This document shows positions 15,491 to 23,380 of a stretch of DNA of 40,718 nucleotides, piece by piece (the stretch's first letter is position 1; the number at the start of each line of letters is the position of its first letter). The notes beneath the pieces were generated by a model. It ran no database searches. It worked only from the letters and a program-made list of their open reading frames with translations, and was not told the origin of the DNA. Location: contig NZ_PJJJ01000016.1 in assembly GCF_002929495.1 (NCBI RefSeq), positions 1 to 40,718 of the forward strand, read 5' to 3'. Both the position numbers and the translations under genes were made by a program. Origin of the DNA: Cryobacterium sp. Y82 (GTDB lineage Bacteria; Actinomycetota; Actinomycetes; Actinomycetales; Microbacteriaceae).

Positions 15491-16266
15491 GTGCCTTCCT
15501 CAGACGGCCCTGGTGAGAGGCTTGCGCTGGTGCAGGTGAATAGGTTCGGCCCTGTCGACGGTCCGCCGGTCCTTCTTTTACACGGCGGCGGGGTCGCGGG
15601 GTGGATGTCGACCTCTCTGCGCCGGAGCCTGGAATCGAGGTACCGAGTGCTCGTGCCGGATCTTCCTGGGCACGGCCAGAGTGCCGGGGAACCGTACCGT
15701 TCACATGTCGAAACGGTGGCTGCTCTCAGCCATGTGCTGAAGCGCAACAGGTCCGCTCCCGTAGCAGTAATCGGGTTCTCCTTGGGCGCCCAACTCTCCA
15801 TCGAGCTAGCAGCCAGGTACCCAGGTCTCGTTGATCGTGCGATGATCGTCAGCGCACAGGCACAAACGATGACCTTCACTAAAGTGACTCTTCGCGTTCT
15901 GGGCGCCGCAGCACCCTTGGCACGAAATCACCGGTTCGCCCGGCTCCAGGCTCGAGAATTGTTTGTGCCCCCGGAGCTTATGGACGAATATTTAGAGACC
16001 AGCGCGCGAATTTCTAGAGCTACGCTGTTGGCTGCTGTCGGAAACAACATGCGTTTTCAGGTGCCGAAATCATGGTCGAACTTCCGGGGTCAGGCACTCG
16101 TGCTGGCTGGGCGACGCGAGCGCGCATTGATGCGTGACTCCGCAGCCGCGATTCACGCGGCTCTGCCCGAGAGCGTTTTGGAAATAGTCGATGATTGCGG
16201 ACACGGATTCCGCTGCAACGCGCTGACTGGTTCAACAACCGCGTTGCCGCGTGGCTCGTACGGTGA
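15491..16266 (+). pseudogene. Alpha/beta hydrolase with a C-terminal frameshift
   Basis: The protein has PPVLLLHGGGVAGWMS (oxyanion region), VPDLPGHGQS, the nucleophile elbow VIGFSLGAQ, and DDCGHG with the catalytic histidine. Right after GHG the frame changes: one missing A in GGA(A)TTCC. If restored, the end reads IPLQRADWFNNRVAAWLVR and stops at 16264-16266, a normal tail. In the present frame translation runs on to 16378 with a foreign tail. Catalytic residues are all before the lesion, so residual activity is possible. Start uncertain (GTG 15491 or 15530). Confidence 0.7.
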
Positions 16267-16530
16267 TTTCGGATGCTGGGCGGTGTCTCGACGGCCGGCG
16301 ATGGGCTCTTCTGCACCGAGCAAGACGGGGTTGTGCCGTCGCTGGAATTTACCGAAGTCGCGCGCTCCCGGGACGTGACAACTACGATGTGGGTGCACTT
16401 CGCAATCGAGAGCAGGCAGGAAGGCCAAGTCTGGGGCGACCGAAAACCAGTTCCGGATCGAAATCGCATCCACCGAGGCAGCTCTGGAATCATCGTCCGA
16501 CGAGTGGGCTGAGGCGCTGTCAGTCTTTCC
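16267..16530. other. Stretch without a clear gene
   Basis: Between the hydrolase and copy G there are overlapping short frames on both strands. One plus-strand frame (16273-16512) ends shortly before copy G and has moderately coding-like composition, but no motif or ribosome site supports it. Confidence 0.35.
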
Positions 16531-16557
16531 GTCCCATAGGGGGTTCCCCTATCGGGA
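16531..16557 (+). repeat. Hairpin repeat copy G
   Basis: The copy reads GTCCCATAGGGGG, then TTCCCCTATCGGGA. The stem is rearranged: ATAGGGG pairs with CCCCTAT around a GTT loop, with one bulged C before CGGGA. Strong self-complementarity is kept although several bases differ from copies F and J. Confidence 0.75.
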
Positions 16558-16586
16558 ACGGACCCAGAGCCAGCGATCGCAGGGAG

Positions 16587-17243
16587 CTAAGAGGCCCACT
16601 CTTCGGCGACGATCTGCATCGATGCTGTCGCACGGTATGCCTCGATGTCGTCGGCGGCAAGAATGGCGGTGATCAGCTCTTCGGTTCCTGAGACATAGAC
16701 GCTCGCGCCGTAGAGGTCGTTACCGACTGCCCACACACCATCCGCGGGCATCCACCACTGAGCACTTCTGCCGCCGGCCATCCCATCGAAGGGCTCCCCG
16801 CCATCGGCGAGGTCGCCGGCGAGAATGAGTACTTTACGACCGGGCAGGATCTTAATGCTTGCCGTGTCTCGTAGGTCATCGCGCATCCCGGCGTACCCTT
16901 CCCAGACGAGGAAGAAACACTCGGTGGGTGCGGACGTATGTGCTCGGAGAAGCCGCGCGAGCGTTGCGGCCACGCCGGGTTCGATGGTCCCAATTGTGCG
17001 ATTTACTTCCCGCGCGCCGACGTTGAGGTCGGTCCACTTCGTAGTTGCGTCCACCTCGGACTGCTCCGCAGCAAAGGTCCACCAGGCGAGGGGCTGACCG
17101 TTATCGTCGTGCATGGGATTCATCACACGCGCATATGAAGCGTGCCCACGAGGCAGGTAGTCACCCACGGTCATCGATCCACCCTGGAGAGATGGCAGCT
17201 CAGCGATGACGTGCGGGACGAGGCCAATCGGATGCAATGCCAT
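16587..17243 (-). CDS. Soluble actinobacterial protein of unknown function
   Basis: The 218-aa product has the block YLPRGHASYARVMNPMHDD, then LAWWTFAAEQ, ECFFLVWEGYAGM and SAQWWMPADGVWAVGNDLYG ahead of a helical tail. It is a cytoplasmic protein without catalytic motifs I recognise. Proteins with GYxxYARVxxP and FxxWEGYG blocks are widespread in actinobacteria, in some cases near toxin genes, but I cannot assign a role. It is the only gene between copies G and H, read against the repeat orientation. Confidence 0.7.
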   Translation of the reverse strand: MALHPIGLVPHVIAELPSLQGGSMTVGDYLPRGHASYARVMNPMHDDNGQPLAWWTFAAEQSEVDATTKWTDLNVGAREVNRTIGTIEPGVAATLARLLRAHTSAPTECFFLVWEGYAGMRDDLRDTASIKILPGRKVLILAGDLADGGEPFDGMAGGRSAQWWMPADGVWAVGNDLYGASVYVSGTEELITAILAADDIEAYRATASMQIVAEEWAS

Positions 17244-17474
17244 CTCCGCACCCTATCGAGTAATCGAGGTCAGCCCGATGACGATCTGTCGGGATAGAGC
17301 TCTCCCTTGCGGGTCGCCCCAAGCCATCGCGGCGGGGGTATCCCGACGGCTTTGGGTAATGCAGAGGATCAGACTCGGCGCAATATCCCCTCCGTCCCTC
17401 TGGTCTCGAGTCGTTGCGTTGCCGATAACGAGACTGGTCGGGCCACCAAAGGTACGAGAAACGGAAGTCGTCTC

Positions 17475-17505
17475 GTCCCGTAGAAGGTTCCGCTCGCGGT
17501 ACGGG
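17475..17505 (+). repeat. Hairpin repeat copy H
   Basis: The copy reads GTCCCGTAGAAGGTTCCG, CTCGCGG, TACGGG. The outer arms CCCGTA and TACGGG pair exactly, with a longer loop containing the conserved AGGTTCCG. It lies between two minus-strand genes. Confidence 0.75.
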
Positions 17506-17528
17506 CGCAACTGGGCTAGTCGCGTGGT

Positions 17529-17702
17529 TTAGTCCCCATGAACTGAAAAGGATATTGGGAGCACATCAACCCGAATGGCGACTACACCTGGAACGAATCC
17601 CGCCACCCCGTCGACGGAAACAGCGATGACTTCGCCGACCCTCGGCGTGTTACGTATTCTGATTCGTAAGCCGGCCCCTTGTACGGGACGAAACGTGGCC
17701 AC
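17529..17702 (-). CDS. Possible small protein, 57 aa
   Basis: The frame from the GTG at 17702 encodes FRPVQGAGLRIRIRNTPRVG, then EVIAVSVDGVAGFVPGVVAI and ends before the TAA at 17529. The alternation of hydrophobic and basic residues suggests a small beta-rich protein. It lies 24 bp after the stop of the gene at 17726 on the same strand, so the two could be one transcript. No motif or family; support is only from frame quality. Confidence 0.3.
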   Translation of the reverse strand: MATFRPVQGAGLRIRIRNTPRVGEVIAVSVDGVAGFVPGVVAIRVDVLPISFSVHGD

Positions 17703-17725
17703 CGCGGTGTTCTTCTTTAGATGGC

Positions 17726-17923
17726 CTACTTCTTTAGGTCTTCGTCATTTGTGTCCGCGAGTAGCAGATCCATCTGCAGATTCTTGGCCAGAGTATAAGC
17801 GCGGAGTGCTTGGGTTGCAACGAGTATCAATCGCCCAAGCAAAGCCAAAAGCACGAAGCAGACGATATATGCTGCGACTATTCCGGCCATCGCGGCGACG
17901 CCGTAGAAATTGTATGAATACAT
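17726..17923 (-). CDS. Small single-helix membrane protein
   Basis: The 65-aa product has a long membrane segment (AMAGIVAAYIVCFVLLALLG) followed by ILVATQALRAYTLAKNLQMD and a charged tail ending DTNDEDLKK, so one helix with a cytoplasmic tail is likely. The ATG at 17923 is the first in frame. No family recognised. AT-richer upstream DNA (17925-17980) may hold the promoter. Confidence 0.5.
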   Translation of the reverse strand: MYSYNFYGVAAMAGIVAAYIVCFVLLALLGRLILVATQALRAYTLAKNLQMDLLLADTNDEDLKK

Positions 17924-17973
17924 AATTCAACGCTAGTTGATAACGGCTTCCGAAATTTCAAGCCTGATGAATA

Positions 17974-18273
17974 CTATTTTTTGCCCGGACTCGATATCGA
18001 CACTCTCGCAACAAAGGGGCGCTCTCTACTCGATGCGACTCGCGCCGGCAGCAAGGTGCAACGGATTGCCAATGAGTTAGTCGCTATCGAGCCGGGGCGC
18101 GGCTCGGCGAGAATCTCTCGCCCGTCACCTACACGACGACCAAGAATCTCCCATCGCAAAGGACTGCGCTCAAGGGTGGCTTGGCGAGGTGAACCGACCT
18201 GGACGAAGCGATATGCACCTGCACGGATGCCGATCCACTCCGGGCCTACACTAATCGCCCTATAAGTTCCCAA
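17974..18273 (-). CDS. Possible unknown protein of 99 aa
   Basis: From a TTG at 18273 the frame reads LGTYRAISVGPEWIGIRAGA, YRFVQVGSPRQATLERSPLR, WEILGRRVGDGREILAEPRP and continues to a TAG at 17974-17976. The spacing of aromatic and glycine residues looks like a real beta-rich protein, but there is no ribosome site at the TTG. An overlapping plus-strand frame exists. It lies between copies H and I. Confidence 0.35.
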   Translation of the reverse strand: MGTYRAISVGPEWIGIRAGAYRFVQVGSPRQATLERSPLRWEILGRRVGDGREILAEPRPGSIATNSLAIRCTLLPARVASSRERPFVARVSISSPGKK

Positions 18274-18310
18274 TGAGGAAAGAGGGAAGACGCGTGACTT
18301 AGGAACCCTC

Positions 18311-18337
18311 GTCCCGTATGGGGTTCCCCTTACGGGA
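18311..18337 (+). repeat. Hairpin repeat copy I
   Basis: The copy reads GTCCCGTATGGGGTTCCC, then CTTACGGGA. The stem CCCGTATG/CTTACGGG has one mismatch and the loop is GGGTTCCC. It is the last copy before a 19-kb interval without copies. Confidence 0.85.
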
Positions 18338-18387
18338 ATTGAGGTTCGTCGGTGGCTGGAGTGAGGTGTGAGCGCGAGTACGAACAT

Positions 18388-18415
18388 TTGTGCAGACGAC
18401 TTCGAAAATTGACAC
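18388..18415 (+). repeat. 28-bp direct repeat, left copy (possible IS end)
   Basis: TTGTGCAGACGACTTCG, followed by AAAATTGACAC, recurs at 27929-27956 with two differences and in the same orientation. The sequence resembles a terminal inverted repeat of an insertion sequence, but no transposase is attached to either copy. Confidence 0.75.
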
Positions 18416-18568
18416 CGATCAGTTTCGTCATTTCTGCTCCCGGGGTGTCTCATAACTAATGGTGAGTACCACGGTTCAGGCATGCGGTTATGCGACGTAG
18501 TTATGAGAATCGGCGCGCTGCGCGCTTCCGGCGAACGCGGGGGAGCCGAGACGTGGTCGTGAGACGTC

Positions 18569-18650
18569 TTATATTCCTAGGGTTTCGAGGCGGTCGGGGC
18601 TGACGAGGAAGAGTCCCTGGCGGGCGCGGTGCCAAATTGGCTTTCATTTG
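18569..18650 (-). pseudogene. Short 3' gene remnant
   Basis: Twenty-five codons on the minus strand read KPIWHRARQGLFLVSPDRLE followed by TLGI and a TAA. The block looks like a conserved C-terminus but is cut off by a TGA upstream, so only a tail is left. I do not know the family. The surrounding gap (18416-18844) contains no other supportable gene. Confidence 0.3.
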
Positions 18651-18822
18651 AAGATTGACCACAACGAAGTAGCGTGTCTGGCTGCAAGTCTTTTTGTGTT
18701 CGGGACCTCGGGCCAGTCGGCGGACGTTCTAGTTTTCTGGCGACTCTGGGACGTAGGCCATTCAGCTCGCCTATTGCAGTCCGACTGATTTGTGGAGCGT
18801 CTCTCAACCTCAACCAGCGGGC

Positions 18823-18842
18823 ACGCCAACCGGGGCGTTTTG
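18823..18842 (+). terminator. Candidate intrinsic terminator or attenuator
   Basis: ACGCC pairs with GGCGT around a short loop and is followed by TTTTG. It lies just before the start codon of the next plus-strand gene, so it would stop read-through from upstream. Confidence 0.35.
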
Positions 18843-18844
18843 CT

Positions 18845-19141
18845 ATGCGACAAAATGGGGGAATGGATCGCGCATCAAACCACCTGGTCGCAGAGCTCGA
18901 GGAGCCATCGGGCACGCGCACTCGACGCCTGCTACGCCTTGCGTTGGCACTGGTTCGTGCAGCATGGGGTGATGTCGAGGTCGATGCCGACCTTGTCATC
19001 CGCCGGCGCGCGAGCGGAGCTGTGGTTCTACGCACTGCCGCCGACCTCGGCGACCCCCACTTCCTTTTGGAGACCGTGCGCTGCGACCTCGAAACCAAGA
19101 CCGTCGAGGAGTTCGTGCGCGAATGGCGCGTTCTCGACTGA
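18845..19141 (+). CDS. Small soluble protein of unknown function
   Basis: The product (98 aa from the ATG at 18845, or 92 from the ATG at 18863) reads MDRASNHLVAELEEPSGTRT, RRLLRLALALVRAAWGDVEV, then VIRRRASGAVVLRTAADLGD and a C-terminal VEEFVREWRVLD. It looks like a compact alpha/beta protein without catalytic motifs that I recognise. GGGGGA precedes the second ATG, but too closely. A weak hairpin (GCCC-GCT-GGGC) after the stop may terminate it. Confidence 0.55.
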   Translation: MRQNGGMDRASNHLVAELEEPSGTRTRRLLRLALALVRAAWGDVEVDADLVIRRRASGAVVLRTAADLGDPHFLLETVRCDLETKTVEEFVREWRVLD

Positions 19142-19278
19142 GGCTCAGCCCGCTGGGCGTTTGGCCACACCTTACGAGGTAGCTCTCTGTGACGGCCCCT
19201 GTCGATGTACGTGCGACCTGGCCCGCATGTTGCGAAAACATCGGTACGATCGGCCAGTTTTCCGCGGCCCGGGATCGG

Positions 19279-19785
19279 TCAGTGTACGAGCGTTTTGAGG
19301 GCGATCAAAGCGACTCCCATACCGGCGGTGCCGGCGGCGGTGGCAAACTTCGCCAGGAGGGTGGCACCGCGTTGTCGGGCTGCCCACCATCCCAATAAGG
19401 CGAGCGTGACTACCGCTCCCCACAGTGAAATGTTGATGGCAGCATCCATCGAAAGTCCAAATACCGCGGCGGCGGCCAGGCACACTACCGGGACGATCAT
19501 TGCCCAGAGCAGCCCGGCGGAGCGTTGCAGGGCTTCGCGGACTGCTTCACGCCAGCTCATCTCCCGGTTGCCGACAATTTCCGCGTACACGTGCGCGCCC
19601 CAGAACACCAGCACGGTGCCGACGGTTCGGGCGATCAGACCCGGCAGTCCGGGATTGTAGAGGGAGAATGCCGAGATCAGCCCCGCGGTCAGAACGGTGC
19701 CGTAGACGGCCTCCGCGTTCAGCGCCCGCGATACCCACGGGTAGCGCCGCAACCGGGCATCCGGATCAAGCCCCGAAGCCTTCAC
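19279..19785 (-). CDS. Four-helix integral membrane protein of unknown function
   Basis: The 168-aa protein has four membrane segments: GTVLTAGLISAFSLYNPGLP, IARTVGTVLVFWGAHVYAEI, LLWAMIVPVVCLAAAAVFGL and ISLWGAVVTLALLGWWAARQ, with a basic N-terminus. Similar four-helix proteins are common in actinobacteria, without known function. The GTG at 19785 is preferred because GGAGG precedes it by 5 nt; the GTG at 19791 overlaps that site. It is divergent from the riboswitch-TerC unit. Confidence 0.7.
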   Translation of the reverse strand: MKASGLDPDARLRRYPWVSRALNAEAVYGTVLTAGLISAFSLYNPGLPGLIARTVGTVLVFWGAHVYAEIVGNREMSWREAVREALQRSAGLLWAMIVPVVCLAAAAVFGLSMDAAINISLWGAVVTLALLGWWAARQRGATLLAKFATAAGTAGMGVALIALKTLVH

Positions 19786-19928
19786 CGTCACCTCCCTCCG
19801 CGCGGGCAGATTGCTGCACTGCCAAGGTGAGGATAGCCGAGCGTTCAGCGGCGGACACTACACAGCTGTTGCCCAGCCGACTCCGACTTGACGTGAAGCA
19901 CACTTCTCCTGTTCAATATAAAGCAGAA

Positions 19929-20025
19929 GGGGAGTAATCCTCGCTCCGCATCGTCAGTACGTTCCCGCCGCGGGTTCCGGTGCGCAGGGCCGCAAGGTCG
20001 ATGAGACCTTCACGAAAATTTCGTG
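19929..20025 (+). promoter_or_regulatory. yybP-ykoY manganese riboswitch with translational expression platform
   Basis: The leader shows the family features in order: GGGGAGTAATCCTCG at the 5' end, a CGTCAGTA internal block, a GC-rich stem, then GCCGCAAGGTCGATGAGACC near the 3' end. AAGGTC (19994-19999) pairs with GACCTT (20005-20010). AGACCT (20004-20009) can instead pair with AGGTCT (20027-20032), which contains the Shine-Dalgarno of TerC. A short CACGAA/TTCGTG hairpin (20011-20025) lies between them. The known ligand of this class is Mn2+, and control of a TerC/Alx gene is typical. The switching model is my inference. Confidence 0.82.
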
Positions 20026-20037
20026 GAGGTCTTTGTC

Positions 20038-21084
20038 ATGACTGTTCCCCTGTGGGCGTGGTTCGCTGTCCTAGGTGTGATCCTGCTGATGCTCGCCGTC
20101 GACCTGGTCGCCCACCGCAAAGCTCATGTGATCGGTGTGCGGGAAGCCGCCGTTTGGTCGATCCTGTGGGTGATTCTCGGTGTCGCGTTCGGCGTGCTGG
20201 TGTGGATGCTGTGGGGGGCGGAATTCGGGCAGCAGTACTTCGCTGGCTATTTGATCGAGAAGTCTCTTGCGGTGGACAACGTGTTTATCTGGGCGATCAT
20301 CTTCGCCGCGTTCGCGGTCCCGCGCGAGTACCAGCACCGAGTGCTGTTCTTCGGCGTCTTGGGCGCCCTGATCTTCCGCGGGATCTTCATCGCCGCCGGC
20401 GCTGCCCTGATTGAGAACTTCTCTTGGATCCTGTACGTATTCGCCGCGTTCCTGATCTACACCGGGTGGCGGATGTTCCGCTCCCGCAACGACCACATTC
20501 ACCCCGAAAAATCCCGCATTCTCAAGGTGTTTCGCCGGTTCGTGCCGATGACCGACGCGTACCACGGGCAGAAGTTCCTGGTCCGCAAGGCAGGAATCAT
20601 GGTGGCGACTCCGCTGCTGGCTGTGCTGGTGCTGGTGGAAATTACGGACATCATCTTCGCCGTCGACTCGATCCCGGCTATCTTCGCCGTTACTAGCGAA
20701 CCGTTCCTGGTCTTTACCGCGAACGCGTTCGCCATCCTGGGGCTGCGGGCGATGTATTTCCTCCTCGCGGACCTGATCCATCGCTTCATTTACCTCAAGA
20801 TCGGACTGGCGTTCGTCTTGATCTGGGTGGGTATCAAGATGCTGCTCCTGGATGTCTTTTACATCCCCACCACGATCAGCCTGGCAGTAGTCGTGACTAT
20901 CATCACGGTGTCCATCGTGGCCAGCTTCCGCGCCACCCGCGGCCAAGGCCGACGCGAAGTGCATACCGAGGCTGCAGGGGTGTTCCGGATCGCCACCGAC
21001 GAGGAACTTGCTGCGGTCGAGCCAATCTTCCACCGCCGTGGACGCGTGCCCGTCGCTGCCGGCAAGGATCTCTCTGATGAGTGA
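20038..21084 (+). CDS. TerC/Alx-family membrane protein, probable manganese exporter
   Basis: The 348-aa protein has about nine membrane helices and the TerC family motifs: FAGYLIEKSLAVDNVFIWAI, VLFFGVLGALIFRGIFI, LLAVLVLVEITDIIFAVDSI, PAIFAVTSEPFLVFTANAFA. The acidic residues in SLAVDN and DIIFAVDS are the conserved metal-site candidates. Alx and related proteins export Mn2+, and the riboswitch in front supports that role here. The ATG at 20038 is chosen because GGAGG (20025-20029) precedes it; an in-frame GTG at 20023 would destroy that site. The stop overlaps the next gene by 8 bp. Confidence 0.92.
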   Translation: MTVPLWAWFAVLGVILLMLAVDLVAHRKAHVIGVREAAVWSILWVILGVAFGVLVWMLWGAEFGQQYFAGYLIEKSLAVDNVFIWAIIFAAFAVPREYQHRVLFFGVLGALIFRGIFIAAGAALIENFSWILYVFAAFLIYTGWRMFRSRNDHIHPEKSRILKVFRRFVPMTDAYHGQKFLVRKAGIMVATPLLAVLVLVEITDIIFAVDSIPAIFAVTSEPFLVFTANAFAILGLRAMYFLLADLIHRFIYLKIGLAFVLIWVGIKMLLLDVFYIPTTISLAVVVTIITVSIVASFRATRGQGRREVHTEAAGVFRIATDEELAAVEPIFHRRGRVPVAAGKDLSDE

Positions 21085-21538
21085 CCTGGACTCCTCGGTG
21101 GCACTGGCCCCTGATCCTAAGACAGTGCGACGACGCCGCCGAGGTTCAATGTCGGCGGTGTTTGCGTTACCGCTGCTTGCGGTGGCCGGTATTCTGGTTG
21201 GCGCGTGGAGCGCAGGTGTCGGGGACACCTGCGGGGGACCGGTGCCGGGATGTAGCAGTCTCCGCAATGCAGGAGACATTCCGGTAACGGTCCGGGCGGT
21301 CATCGATCAATCCGATACGGAGACTCTGGTCGAGGGAGGAGAGCGGGTGCTGCTGGGTGACTGGCGCAACGGTGTGAGGGTGGATCACGAACAGTGCCTC
21401 GTCGTTGAGGGTGGCCCGTTCTGGGACGCCCTCACGGTGATCGACCGTACCACTGAGGCGACCGGGGTGTGGCATCCGGTCGATGACTGGGGCGCCCGGG
21501 TGCAGCTGCACGACGGGGCCTGCCCGGAAACGAGCTGA
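21077..21538 (+). CDS. Membrane-anchored extracytoplasmic protein of unknown function
   Basis: The 153-aa product has a basic stretch (VRRRRRGS), one membrane segment (SAVFALPLLAVAGILVGAWS) and an outside domain with four cysteines (GDTCGGPVPGCSS, EQCLVV, DGACPE), which suggests disulfides. The ATG overlaps the TerC stop (ATGAGTGA), so translation is coupled and the riboswitch should control it too. No family recognised. A role next to metal export is inferred only from position. Confidence 0.7.
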   Translation: MSDLDSSVALAPDPKTVRRRRRGSMSAVFALPLLAVAGILVGAWSAGVGDTCGGPVPGCSSLRNAGDIPVTVRAVIDQSDTETLVEGGERVLLGDWRNGVRVDHEQCLVVEGGPFWDALTVIDRTTEATGVWHPVDDWGARVQLHDGACPETS

Positions 21539-21543
21539 TCACC

Positions 21544-22044
21544 ATGACGCACGCTCCCCGCGACTGCCAGCTCGGCGGCCCCGCGCACGAAGCGCCGGAC
21601 GGCCGCCTGGCCCTAGCTGGGGTTCTGTGGCCTGCAGACCTCCTCAAGCTCACCCGCCACGATGACCTGTGTGTGCACATCATCCTTCCCCGCGACAGGG
21701 ACCGCTGGGCGGGACTGTTCGCCGGTGTGCGAGTGCTGGCCGAACGGACCGCGCACGTCGGGGTGCATGTGCAGCCGGAGCGTGGCGGATTCAGCATCGA
21801 TCCGGCCGTACTTATAGGATCCAGTGATCGCCGACGTCGGGCGATGCTCGCCGCGGTAATTCGGGATACAGGCACTGCGGGTGTGGAGCTGACGCCATCG
21901 CAGGTCTACGTCGAAACGTTTAGCGCCACGCGCGCGACACTTCGGCTCCCGGCTCCCGCTGGAAGGGTCAGCGAATGGGGACTACTCGTCGCGTGGTTCC
22001 CGCTCACCCCTCTGTTTTCTTCGAAACCCCTGATCCCTTGGTGA
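21544..22044 (+). CDS. Unknown soluble protein behind TerC
   Basis: The 166-aa protein starts 5 nt after the previous stop. It has a plausible domain in the middle (LAGVLWPADLLKLTRHDDLC, VHIILPRDRDRWAGLFAGVR, FSIDPAVLIGSSDRRRR). The last 25 residues (VSEWGLLVAWFPLTPLFSSK) are unusual and may come from a shifted frame. No motif recognised. It is likely part of the TerC operon. Confidence 0.55.
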   Translation: MTHAPRDCQLGGPAHEAPDGRLALAGVLWPADLLKLTRHDDLCVHIILPRDRDRWAGLFAGVRVLAERTAHVGVHVQPERGGFSIDPAVLIGSSDRRRRAMLAAVIRDTGTAGVELTPSQVYVETFSATRATLRLPAPAGRVSEWGLLVAWFPLTPLFSSKPLIPW

Positions 22045-22105
22045 TGTTGGGGTAGTCGACCGCTTTGCCGGTACCCGTATTCCGCAGCCACGGAAAGGAG
22101 CACGC

Positions 22106-22411
22106 ATGACCTGCCCTCACGACGGAGCCGTGCTGGTCGCTCGCCGCACTGGCATCGAGATTTGACGTCTGCCTCATCTGCCGGGGGGTGTGGCCGGACC
22201 GCGGGGAACTGGACAAACTCATCACCCTCGCCGGCACCCGCCGGTGTCCAGGCCGGCCACCGTCACTGCCCCGCTGCGAGCGAAAAGCTCCGCCCGCGGC
22301 GATTCGGACACCCCGCCCGCCGGCCAGTCGAAAGAGACCGCACCACGGGACGAGAACTGGCTAGCGGATCTGTTTAAGGGCACCCCGCCACCCATCGACT
22401 GGGAGACATGA
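22106..22411 (+). pseudogene. TFIIB-type zinc-ribbon protein, frameshifted
   Basis: After AAAGGAG the frame starts MTCPHDGAVLVARRTGIEI and hits a TGA. One base further the expected continuation DVCLICRGVWPDRGELDKLI appears. CPxDG...CxxCRGVWxDRGELDKL is the signature of the small zf-TFIIB family, with two CxxC-type zinc pairs. The family-typical tail (PRDENWLADLFKGTP, like DLFDF ends) is back in the first frame, so there are two compensating indels or one short damaged stretch. Function of the family is unknown. It follows the TerC operon by 60 bp. Confidence 0.65.
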
Positions 22412-22793
22412 CCGGAAGAACGGCTGACCCGCCGCGACGGTCCGCTGGAACCCGCTATGACCTGCCCATCTCGATGGGAACGCTCATGAACATGTTCGAT
22501 CGCCGCGCTGGCTTAGTCCTCCACAATCCTCGATACGACCCCCCGCCCCCGTGCAGGCCGCCGGCAGCGAACCTAGCCTTGAGAGCGGCGGAGCGGCTCA
22601 ACGGACAGGAGCGAGAATGTACTCGACACAAGACCAAATCGAGTGGAGTAGTCTGACACCCGCTCTGAGCTAACGCGGGCGACCAGATCGATGCGCCAAA
22701 TATCGATCACAGGACGCCGCCATATAGCGCTGAGAGTCACACTTCGGTGCGGGGTCTCAGACTTCAACCTGACTGAACAGGAGAAAAAGTCTC
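22412..22793 (+). other. Stretch before the resolvase with only a doubtful frame
   Basis: A frame from 22408 (ATGA overlap with the zinc-ribbon stop) to 22656 could encode an 82-aa proline-rich protein, but no motif supports it. From 22657 to 22793, several short inverted and direct motifs (TATCGAT, GTCTGACAC, GTCTCAGAC) could be the res site of the resolvase that follows; this is only inferred from position. Confidence 0.3.
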
Positions 22794-23354
22794 ATGACAG
22801 GGCAACGAGTTGGATATGTGCGAGTCAGTACCCTCGATCAGAACACTGTCCGTCAGCTTGCTGACGTCAAGGTCGATCGGGTGTTTGAGGATAAGGCGTC
22901 GGGGAAGGATTAGAACCGGCCCGAGCTGGAAGAGATGATTCGGTTCGTCCGAGATGGCGATACTGTTCTCGTGTATTCCATGGACCGTCTTGCCCGCAAC
23001 TTGGATGACCTTCGCTTGATTGTGCGCCGGCTTACGGCAAAGAAGGTCCGGGTTGAGTTCGTGAAGGAGCAGCTCTCTTTCACGGGAGACGACAATGCAA
23101 TGGCAAACCTACTTTTGAACGTTATGGGGGTGTTTGCTGAGTTTGAGCGGTCTTTGATTCGTGAACGTCAACGTGAGGGCATTGCCCTGGCCAAGAAGCG
23201 TGGCGTCTACCGTGGCCGTACCCCATCACTGGACTTGGTCCGTGCGGCTAAGCTGCGCGAGACGGCTGCCGCGGGCGTACCGAAGTCTGTTCTTGCTCGA
23301 GAGTTTGGGATCAGCCGCGAAACCGTCTACGTCTACCTTCGCGCCGGGGACTGA
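22794..23354 (+). pseudogene. Tn3-type serine resolvase with an internal stop
   Basis: The frame starts MTGQRVGYVRVSTLDQNTVR with the catalytic serine at position 12 and reads to FEDKASGKD, where a TAG (22911-22913) interrupts it. It then continues in the same frame as NRPELEEMIRFVRDG, VYSMDRLARNLDDLRLIV, MGVFAEFERSLIRERQREGI and a C-terminal helix-turn-helix (SVLAREFGISRETVYVYL). Apart from the stop at codon 40 the full 186-aa resolvase is conserved. It would resolve cointegrates of a Tn3-family transposon, but no tnpA is in the window. GGAGAAA precedes the ATG. Confidence 0.88.
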
Positions 23355-23380
23355 GCTGGCTATAGACGATTCGGTGTGAT

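Noticed and set aside
15052..15879. A 275-aa minus-strand frame opposite DUF1648 and the hydrolase
   Set aside because: It spans two unrelated plus-strand genes with good family matches and shows no motif or start site.
818..18337. Reading the hairpin repeats as a CRISPR array
   Set aside because: Spacing is 0.6 to 19 kb with genes between copies, not regular short spacers, and there are no cas genes.
20071..21303. A 410-aa open frame on the minus strand opposite TerC
   Set aside because: It is antisense to a clear membrane-protein gene with matching riboswitch and ribosome site; its translation is a charged, low-complexity shadow without motifs.
22911..22913. Recoding of the in-frame TAG in the resolvase (or of TGA/TAG in the GNAT gene)
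   Set aside because: No sign of pyrrolysine or selenocysteine elements; several unrelated genes in the region carry stops and indels, so decay is simpler.
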